From Comamonadaceae bacterium (GTDB taxonomy: Bacteria > Pseudomonadota > Gammaproteobacteria > Burkholderiales > Burkholderiaceae_C), in assembly GCA_013298415.1 (NCBI GenBank), contig JAAFHN010000066.1:1-10139 (forward strand): DNA of 10,139 nucleotides, given 5' to 3'. The notes under the pieces were generated by a model. The model saw only the letters and a program-made list of their open reading frames with translations, ran no database searches and was not told where the DNA came from. Positions 5,696-10,139 of the stretch are shown here, one piece after another; positions within the stretch are counted from its first letter, which is position 1; each line of letters begins with the position of its first letter. The position numbers were made by a program, and so were the translations under genes.

Positions 5696-6337
5696 TCAAA
5701 TGATTTTGATGCCGGTGATGTCGCTTAACGCTGCTGCGCTCAAGCCGTCTACGGCATCGATGAGTTTCACGCCATGTGGGGTGATTTCTAGCGTGACGAG
5801 GTCGGTGTAAATGCGTTTCACGCAAGCCATCGCAGTCAGCGGGTAGCTGCATTCGGCAACGAGCTTGGATTGGCCTTGCTTGGTGAGCAAATCCATCATC
5901 ACCCAGGTTTGTTTGGCACCAATCGCCAAATCCATCGCGCCGCCCACTGCGGGTATCGCGCCCGCTTCGCCGGTGTGCCAGTTCGCCAAATCGCCGTTGG
6001 TGCCCACTTGAAACGCGCCGAGCACGCAGATGTCCAAATGACCGCCGCGCATCATGGCAAAGCTGTCTGCATGGTGGAAAAACGCGCCGCCTGCGTTCAA
6101 AGTGACCGGTTGCTTGCCGGCGTTGATGAGGTCGTAGTCTTCATCGCCTTTGGCAGGCGCTGGCCCCATGCCGAGGATGCCGTTTTCGCTGTGCAAAATC
6201 ACCTCGCGGTCGGCCGAGATGTGGTTGGCCACCAGCGTCGGCATGCCGATGCCAAGGTTCACATACGCCCCGTCCGGGATGTCTTGCGCGACAAGTCGGG
6301 CGATGTCTTCTTTGCTGCGTTTTTGATGGTTTTGCAT
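5696..6337 (-). CDS. pcaJ: 3-oxoadipate CoA-transferase, beta subunit
   Basis: Beta (small) subunit of a heteromeric family I CoA-transferase, 213 aa. With the alpha subunit it transfers CoA from succinyl-CoA to 3-oxoadipate. The catalytic glutamate is Glu51 in the SENGILGMGP motif. Other family blocks are DGAYVNLGIGMPTLV (22-36), NAGGAFFHHADSFAMMRGGH, and GAMDLAIGAKQTWVMM in the C-terminal half. Neighbouring pcaF and pcaHG point to 3-oxoadipate rather than 3-oxoacids such as acetoacetate. pcaI ends 147 nt upstream, an unusually long gap for the two subunits of one enzyme, and that gap is filled by a large inverted repeat. The leader is pyrimidine-rich (TTCCCTATCCCTGTCCCC before ATG), lacks a Shine-Dalgarno and resembles the pcaF leader. 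Confidence 0.92.
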   Translation of the reverse strand: MQNHQKRSKEDIARLVAQDIPDGAYVNLGIGMPTLVANHISADREVILHSENGILGMGPAPAKGDEDYDLINAGKQPVTLNAGGAFFHHADSFAMMRGGHLDICVLGAFQVGTNGDLANWHTGEAGAIPAVGGAMDLAIGAKQTWVMMDLLTKQGQSKLVAECSYPLTAMACVKRIYTDLVTLEITPHGVKLIDAVDGLSAAALSDITGIKII

Positions 6338-6358
6338 GGGGACAGGGATAGGGAACCG

Positions 6359-6470
6359 TTTTGAACGCAGAGTTCACAAAATGTACGCAGAATTCGCAAA
6401 GTAAACAGCCAAAAACTCGGCTGTTTACTCTGCTTCTTTTGCGTTCATTTTGCGAACTCTGCGTTCAAAA
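6359..6470. repeat. 112-bp imperfect inverted repeat between pcaI and pcaJ
   Basis: The outer arms of 25 nt (6359-6383 and 6446-6470) match in 24 of 25 positions as inverted repeats. They contain TGAACGCAGAGTTC on one side and its complement on the other. An inner perfect stem AGTAAACAGCC/GGCTGTTTACT (6400-6410/6419-6429) has an 8-nt loop. The region between outer and inner stems is partly complementary too. The left half also holds a direct repeat, ACGCAGAnTTCnCAAA twice. It could form a long hairpin or cruciform and looks like an intergenic repeat element. Confidence 0.8.
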
Positions 6471-6484
6471 ATGCACCCCAAAAT

Positions 6485-7210
6485 CTAAGCTGCCTTGAAT
6501 CCCCCAGCCACCGTCGCCACCCTTGGGATTTTCACGATGCGGTGGATGAAGATGCCGGGGGTGACGATGTGTTCGGGGTCTAACTCACCAGCAGCTGCGA
6601 TGTCAAACACGCTGGCTACCGTGTGTTTGGCGGCCATGGCCATCACGGGGCCGAAGTTGCGGGCGGCTTTGCGGTAAGTGAGGTTGCCGAAACGATCCCC
6701 GCGCTCGGCCTTGATAAGGGCCAAGTCGGCGTGGATCGGAAATTCAAGCACGTAGTCTTTGCCGTTGATCTTGCGGGTTTCTTTGGCGCTGCCATCTGCG
6801 TTTTTGGCCAAGTCGGTGCCGTAGCCCGAAGGCGTGAAAAACGCGCCGATGCCTGCACCTGCTGCGCGGATGCGCTCGGCCAAATTGCCTTGGGGCACGA
6901 GCTCAAGTTCGAGTTTTCCAGCGCGATAGAGCGCGTCAAACACATGGCTGTCTGCCTGGCGCGGAAAGCTGCAAATGATTTTGCGCACGCGGCCTGTGGC
7001 CAAGAGTGCGGCCAGGCCCGCATCGCCGTTGCCCGCGTTGTTGTTCACGAGTGTCAAATCGCGCGCGCCGGATTCGACCAACTGCGCAATGAGGCCATCG
7101 ATCAACTCGTTCGGAATCCCTGCCGTGCCAAAGCCGCCCACCATCACGGTGGCACCATCGGCCAAGCGGGGCAGGGCGAGTGCCACGGAGTCTGCGATTT
7201 TGTGGATCAT
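6485..7210 (-). CDS. pcaI: 3-oxoadipate CoA-transferase, alpha subunit
   Basis: Alpha subunit of the family I CoA-transferase, 241 aa, partner of PcaJ in activating 3-oxoadipate to 3-oxoadipyl-CoA. Visible motifs are DGATVMVGGFGTAGIP (18-33), the CoA-binding glycine loop, and VNNNAGNGDAGLAALL (55-70). Further on are FFTPSGYGTDLA and GDRFGNLTYRKAARNFGPVMAMAA, all typical of this subunit. The start MIHKIADSVALAL fits the family, although the preceding bases are C-rich (CCCGCCGCCCCC before ATG) and carry no Shine-Dalgarno. It is the first gene of the minus-strand pca run and is divergent from the DUF1841 gene, with 82 nt between the two start codons. Both transcripts must start in or near that short gap. 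Confidence 0.92.
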   Translation of the reverse strand: MIHKIADSVALALPRLADGATVMVGGFGTAGIPNELIDGLIAQLVESGARDLTLVNNNAGNGDAGLAALLATGRVRKIICSFPRQADSHVFDALYRAGKLELELVPQGNLAERIRAAGAGIGAFFTPSGYGTDLAKNADGSAKETRKINGKDYVLEFPIHADLALIKAERGDRFGNLTYRKAARNFGPVMAMAAKHTVASVFDIAAAGELDPEHIVTPGIFIHRIVKIPRVATVAGGFKAA

Positions 7211-7292
7211 GGGGGCGGCGGGGTCTGGCTGCGGCGAAACCTATGATCTTGCCGCGTTTGCCTGTCGCCCGTGATTTGCTAAGGTATCGCCC
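7211..7292. promoter_or_regulatory. Divergent intergenic region between pcaI and the DUF1841-pcaHG run
   Basis: 82 nt separate the two start codons. This is the only space for the promoters of both pca transcripts unless they lie inside coding sequence. I see no convincing paired -35/-10 boxes and no clear LysR or IclR binding site. The position, not the sequence, is the evidence. TAAGGT (7280-7285) may be the weak ribosome site of the DUF1841 gene. Confidence 0.4.
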
Positions 7293-7733
7293 ATGTTTCC
7301 TGGCCAACCCTCGCAGCAAGACGTGCGGCGCTTCTTTTGCCGCACCTTCGCCAAAGTGCAGGCCATGCAGGGCATGGATGCGATGGAAACCATCGCTGGC
7401 ATGTGGATCGAGCAGCACCCCGAGTACTTCGACGAGCTTCGCGACGAAGCCGCCGCGATCGAGAAAACCTACGCGGTGGAAGGCGAGCGCGCCAACCCCT
7501 TTTTGCACCTGAGCATGCACTTGAGCCTCACCGAGCAGTGCAGCATCGATCAGCCGCGTGGTATTCGCCAGGCGGTGGAATTGCTCACCGCCCGCAAGGG
7601 CGATTTGCACGACGCGCACCACGCGGTGATGGAAGCCCTGGGCGAAATGATGTGGAAGGCTCAGCGCGATGGCCGCGCGCCCGATGGACAGACCTACGTG
7701 GAAGCGGTGCAGCGCCGCGCCACGCAAGATTGA
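7293..7733 (+). CDS. DUF1841 family protein
   Basis: 146-aa soluble protein of the proteobacterial DUF1841 family, recognised from DVRRFF near the N-terminus (10-15), NPFLHLSMHLSL (68-79) and SIDQPRGIRQA (84-94). A histidine/glutamate-rich helix, HDAHHAVMEALGEMMWKAQRDG (106-127), follows. The conserved His72, His76 and His110 and nearby acids could bind a metal; this is inference only, as no function is established. Full length for the family. A weak Shine-Dalgarno (AAGG, 7281-7284) lies 8 nt before ATG. The stop is followed after 10 nt by the pcaH start, so the gene is the leader of the pcaHG transcript, divergent from pcaIJF. I do not know it as a standard pca-operon member. Confidence 0.85.
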   Translation: MFPGQPSQQDVRRFFCRTFAKVQAMQGMDAMETIAGMWIEQHPEYFDELRDEAAAIEKTYAVEGERANPFLHLSMHLSLTEQCSIDQPRGIRQAVELLTARKGDLHDAHHAVMEALGEMMWKAQRDGRAPDGQTYVEAVQRRATQD

Positions 7734-7743
7734 AAGACCCAAG

Positions 7744-8460
7744 ATGAGTCAAACCCTGATGCCGATGGATTGGGCCGCCCACCCGCCCTACATTTACCCG
7801 CCTTACACGTCTACCCCCAAGCGCGGCCCCACCCAGCCGCTGATCCCCATTGGTGAGCACCTGCGCAACCTGGCCGCTCCGGTGTACGGCACGCAAGACC
7901 TCGGCGCACTCGACCACGACTTGACCCGCAACGGCAGGCGCAACGGCGAGCCGCTGGGCGAGCGCATGGTGCTCACGGGCCGCGTGTTGGACGATGCTGG
8001 CAAGCCTGTGCCGCACACCTTGATTGAGATTTGGCAAGCCAATGCCTGTGGCCGCTATGTGCACAAAGGCGATCAGCACGATGCGCCGCTTGATCCAAAT
8101 TTTTTAGGCGCAGGCCGCGCGATCACCGATGCGCAAGGCCGCTACCGCTTCCTCACCATCAAACCCGGTTCCTACCCCTGGCGCAACCACCACAACGCTT
8201 GGCGGCCCGCGCACATCCACCTGAGCCTTTTTGGCCAAGGTTTTGGCAGCCGCTTGATCACCCAGATGTATTTCCCTGGCGATCCGCTGCATGCCTACGA
8301 CCCGATGGTGCAAAGCGCACCAGAGGCCGCGCGCAATCGCTTGATTGCCGACTTCAGCCTGGACGTGACCGAGCCGGAATACGCGCTGGGCTATGTGTTT
8401 GACATCGTGCTTCGCGGCGTGAACGCCACACGGTTTGAACAAGCAAGGAGCCCAGCATGA
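7744..8460 (+). CDS. pcaH: Protocatechuate 3,4-dioxygenase, beta subunit
   Basis: Catalytic, iron-bearing subunit of the intradiol dioxygenase that cleaves protocatechuate to beta-carboxy-cis,cis-muconate; 238 aa, normal length. All four Fe(III) ligands are visible as Tyr105 (GRYVHKGDQ), Tyr144 (PGSYPWRNHH), His157 and His159 (RPAHIH), with the active-site Arg154. They lie 3 residues before the Pseudomonas putida numbering (108, 147, 160, 162). The N-terminal domain reads YTSTPKRGPTQPLIPI, typical of PcaH. The ATG at 7744 is chosen because upstream codons overlap the DUF1841 gene and family proteins begin about here. A weak GAAAGA (7733-7738) and the 10-nt gap to the DUF1841 stop suggest translational coupling. 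It overlaps pcaG by 4 nt. Confidence 0.95.
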   Translation: MSQTLMPMDWAAHPPYIYPPYTSTPKRGPTQPLIPIGEHLRNLAAPVYGTQDLGALDHDLTRNGRRNGEPLGERMVLTGRVLDDAGKPVPHTLIEIWQANACGRYVHKGDQHDAPLDPNFLGAGRAITDAQGRYRFLTIKPGSYPWRNHHNAWRPAHIHLSLFGQGFGSRLITQMYFPGDPLHAYDPMVQSAPEAARNRLIADFSLDVTEPEYALGYVFDIVLRGVNATRFEQARSPA

Positions 8461-9113
8461 GCGAGCGCTTCGTCCCAGCTGACTCCCCGGCGTTCGCGGC
8501 GCTGCTCGCCAAAGCGCCCCGCCAAGCCGCCCAAGTCAGCAACCCAGGCCAAACCCCGTCGCAAACCGTGGGCCCGTTTTTCGCCTACGGCCTCGTACCG
8601 CGCCAATACGGTTATGACTTCGGCCAGCCCTTCACACACATCCTCGCGCAGCCGCATGCCCAAGGCGAGCGCATCCGCATCGTGGGCCAAGTGTTCGATG
8701 GCGATGGCGCGGCAGTACCTGACGCCATTGTGGAAATCGCGCATGCCGATGCGCATGGTCGCTACCCGGCCTCGCGTGAAGCCGCAACGCAAGCGGGTTT
8801 CAGCGCGTTTGGCCGCTGCGGCACCGGCACCGATCCGTCAAACCGCTTCTCCTTCGACACCATCCTGCCCGGCCCGGAAGCGCCAGGCGATGCGCCCTGC
8901 GTTCACGTCTGCATCACCATGCGTGGCCTGCTTTTGCACGCCTTCACCCGCATCTACTTCGCAGGCCAGGCCGCAAACGCCACCGACCCTGTGCTCCACG
9001 CAATTCCCGAGCCTCGCCGTACCACGGTGCTCGCCCAGCCCCAAGGCACGGGCCTGTGGCAATTCAATGTCCACATGCAAGGCCCCAAAGAGACCGTGTT
9101 TTTTGAGCTGTGA
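8457..9113 (+). CDS. pcaG: Protocatechuate 3,4-dioxygenase, alpha subunit
   Basis: Alpha subunit of protocatechuate 3,4-dioxygenase, 218 aa, which pairs with PcaH but lacks the iron ligands and shapes the active site. The alpha-subunit signature TPSQTVGPFFAYGL is at 33-46. An intradiol-dioxygenase beta core follows (IVGQVFDGDGAAVPDAIVEI; HVCITMRGLLLHAFTRIYF), and the C-terminus LWQFNVHMQGPKETVFFEL is characteristic. The N-terminus is about 25-30 residues longer than the conserved core needs. AAGGAG (8445-8450) lies 6 nt before ATG, and ATGA overlaps the pcaH stop, so the two subunits are translated together. No terminator is seen in the 94 nt before the IS1 element, which may cut off the natural 3' end of the operon. 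Confidence 0.95.
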   Translation: MSERFVPADSPAFAALLAKAPRQAAQVSNPGQTPSQTVGPFFAYGLVPRQYGYDFGQPFTHILAQPHAQGERIRIVGQVFDGDGAAVPDAIVEIAHADAHGRYPASREAATQAGFSAFGRCGTGTDPSNRFSFDTILPGPEAPGDAPCVHVCITMRGLLLHAFTRIYFAGQAANATDPVLHAIPEPRRTTVLAQPQGTGLWQFNVHMQGPKETVFFEL

Positions 9114-9207
9114 GTTGCGAAGGCGCTCTCCCGGAGATTGAGGACGATGTAGCCGCTAAAAATGTAGCAACAAATCAAGTAAGTACCGGGACAGAGCAGC
9201 AAAAACC

Positions 9208-9231
9208 GGGATTGCTCAATAGGTATTGACA
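9208..9231 (+). repeat. Left terminal inverted repeat of the IS1-family element
   Basis: Begins GGGATTGCTCAATAGG and ends TATTGACA. The single difference from the other end is C versus A at position 10 of the repeat. The ATG of the transposase is 29 bp inside. The repeat probably also carries transposase-binding and promoter functions, as in IS1. Confidence 0.85.
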
Positions 9232-9259
9232 GCATGTTTCATGCCTAGTAAGCTTGGGC

Positions 9260-10005
9260 ATGGCACTGATTTGCACCTTCTGTTCGTCCGATAAGTTTGT
9301 CAAAAATGGCAAGAGCCGACATGGTCATCAGCGCTTTCGATGTCGCCAGTGTGGTTGCACCTTTGGCGAGCTCGACCATCGAGCGGTTGACCCCAAGCTC
9401 AAAGACATCGCGCTGCGCGCTTATGCAGACGGCATTGGGCAACGCCAAACCGAAAGACTAGTCGGTGTGAGCCACAACTCGATCATGAATTGGGTGAAGG
9501 CCGAGGTTGCAGGCAAGGCGCTGGCCAAGATTGACCCTGCCTCAATTGAGTACGTCGAGGCTGATGAGCTCTGGAGCTATGTGGCTGAAAAAAAAGAGCA
9601 ATTTGGCTCTGGTGGGCTGTTGATCGCGCTACCCGCAAAGTACTCGGATGGGCTTTGGGCAGTCGCGACACCGCTACAGCCGAAGTCCTGGGTGCGCAGA
9701 TTCCTAGCGGCGCTGAGTTCACTGTCTGCACAGACTTCTGGCACTCCTACGACCGAGTGTTTGCCAACGAAAAACGCAAAATCGGCAAAGCCCACACCTA
9801 CACCGTCGAGAGCATGAACAACCAGCTCCGGTGCTACTTGGCTCGCCTCAAGCGCAAAACGCACAACTTTTCCAAAGACGCAGAGAACCTACGCGACTCA
9901 CTGCTGTTTGTGTTTCATCGTCGCCTGGGCTGCGAACTCACGGAGCAAAAAGCAGCACTCGTCTGCAAGCGCCTTTGGGATCCCGATATGTCAATACCTA
10001 TTTAG
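9260..10005 (+). CDS. IS1-family transposase (InsAB'-type, via -1 frameshift)
   Basis: The upstream frame encodes an InsA-like part: a four-cysteine zinc finger (Cys5, Cys8, Cys28, Cys31, with GKSRHGHQRFRC between) and a helix-turn-helix (RQTERLVGVSHNSIMNWVK, 62-80). The start of the catalytic domain follows (VEADELWSYVAEKK). At A8 (9588-9595) a -1 shift gives RAIWLWWAVDRATRKVLGWALGSRD and the rest, a 248-aa fusion. DDE residues are Asp102, Asp159 (CTDFWHSY) and Glu209 (KDAENLRD). Without the shift the first frame runs to 9817 with an unrelated tail. The ATG at 9260 is preferred over an in-frame TTG two codons earlier because it begins MALICTFC, right at the zinc finger. The upstream product alone may act as a repressor, as InsA does in IS1. 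Confidence 0.88.
9589..9595 (+). other. Programmed -1 ribosomal frameshift site (A AAA AAA)
   Basis: In the upstream frame the bases read GAA AAA AAA GAG, so tandem lysyl-tRNAs on A AAA AAA can slip back one base. The -1 frame is exactly the one that continues the IS1 catalytic domain. IS1 itself uses a comparable A-rich heptamer. An ordinary one-base mutation in the A-run is the alternative. Confidence 0.8.
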
Positions 10006-10012
10006 CAATCCC
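9989..10012 (-). repeat. Right terminal inverted repeat of the IS1-family element
   Basis: The inverted copy of 9208-9231 (23 of 24), ending in TTTAGCAATCCC on the plus strand. The transposase stop TAG (10003-10005) lies within it. Confidence 0.85.
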
Positions 10013-10090
10013 AGAAATCGAAGAAAATTGCTAACGAGAGGTTGCCGCAAGATGCCTGAGCCCGCTTCGGCTGTGGGCTGAGCCAGCCGT

Positions 10091-10138
10091 TCATCGCCCG
10101 GGCATCTTCGGCATACCTGTTGGCATTCCGCCCGGCAT
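10091..10138 (-). CDS. C-terminal end of a Met/Gly/Pro-rich protein (partial)
   Basis: Reading in from the right edge on the minus strand, 15 codons end at a TGA: MPGGMPTGMPKMPGR. Such Met-Gly-Pro tails are typical of the C-terminus of the signal recognition particle GTPase Ffh, whose M domain often ends this way, so this may be the end of ffh. The piece is too short to be sure, and another frame is also open here. The 78 nt between this stop and the IS1 right end (10013-10090) contain short GC-rich inverted repeats (AGCCC...GGGCT, 10059-10078) but no clear terminator. Confidence 0.35.
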   Translation of the reverse strand: MPGGMPTGMPKMPGR

Positions 10139-10139
10139 T

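Larger units (their letters stand above)
9208..10012 (+). mobile_element. IS1-family insertion sequence, complete
   Basis: 805 bp bounded by 24-bp terminal inverted repeats (9208-9231 and 9989-10012) that match in 23 of 24 positions. They start GGGATTGCT and end TATTGACA. Inside is one IS1-type transposase gene in two frames joined by a -1 shift. The right repeat overlaps the transposase stop codon, as is common in compact IS. The 8-9 nt just outside each end do not match, so no target-site duplication is visible. It lies 94 bp after pcaG, separating the pca genes from the next minus-strand gene. With both repeats and the DDE residues intact it could still be active. Confidence 0.9.

Noticed and set aside
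9118..9190. Small dyads and the repeated ATGTAGC in the pcaG-IS1 gap as a terminator
   Set aside because: The arms are only five or so bases, no T-run follows, and the short direct repeat has no clear role.
9254..9259. TTG at 9254 as transposase start
   Set aside because: The ATG two codons later begins directly at the zinc-finger segment as in IS1 InsA; the TTG adds only two residues.
9596..9817. Unshifted tail of the first transposase frame as a real protein domain
   Set aside because: After the A8 run the IS1 catalytic sequence continues only in the -1 frame; the unshifted tail is unrelated to any transposase segment.
9199..10021. Target-site duplication around the IS1 element
   Set aside because: The nine bases outside the left end and the nine outside the right end do not match beyond a few A residues.
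10049..10108. AAGATGCC / GGCATCTT inverted pair near the right edge as a terminator or IS scar
   Set aside because: One arm falls in the Met-Pro codons of the partial minus-strand protein and the loop is long; chance is the simpler explanation.

Overview
The window looks like chromosomal DNA of a GC-rich betaproteobacterium, most likely Burkholderiales/Comamonadaceae. This is inferred from codon use, the style of the beta-ketoadipate genes, a DUF1841 gene and the intergenic repeat style. No rRNA, tRNA or CRISPR array is visible.

Layout. Positions 2-2559 (+) hold a compact gene run: the C-terminal bulk of a YeiH-type membrane protein, an aspartate/glutamate-racemase family protein, and an alpha/beta hydrolase that could be a 3-oxoadipate enol-lactonase. 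Positions 2699-4291 (+) hold a duplicated module that I do not recognise as a described system. Each copy has a 21-bp perfect palindrome, a strong Shine-Dalgarno, a small exported or membrane-anchored protein (80 and 96 aa), a promoter-like block with an invariant 12-mer GTTGCTCCTGAA, and an identical strong terminator. A VOC/glyoxalase-like gene (3250-3636) lies between the two copies.

Positions 4385-7210 (-) carry pcaI, pcaJ and pcaF, the CoA-transferase and thiolase steps of the beta-ketoadipate pathway. Two unusual intergenic spacers separate them. Divergently (+), 7293-9113 carries a DUF1841 gene, pcaH and pcaG (protocatechuate 3,4-dioxygenase beta and alpha). Together these cover protocatechuate ring cleavage and the last two steps to succinyl-CoA plus acetyl-CoA. 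pcaB, pcaC and a regulator are not in the window, and pcaD may be the distant hydrolase.

Positions 9208-10012 are a complete IS1-family element with 24-bp terminal inverted repeats and a transposase read through a -1 frameshift on an A8 run. After it comes the extreme C-terminus of a Met/Gly/Pro-rich protein on the minus strand.

The most interesting region is the duplicated module. Its conserved 12-mer is complementary to Shine-Dalgarno sequences of its own small genes and, over 10 nt, to that of the racemase gene. This suggests a pair of sibling small RNAs with an anti-Shine-Dalgarno seed. The second point of interest is the pcaI-pcaJ-pcaF spacers, with pyrimidine-rich leaders lacking a Shine-Dalgarno, shared leader sequence and a long inverted repeat.
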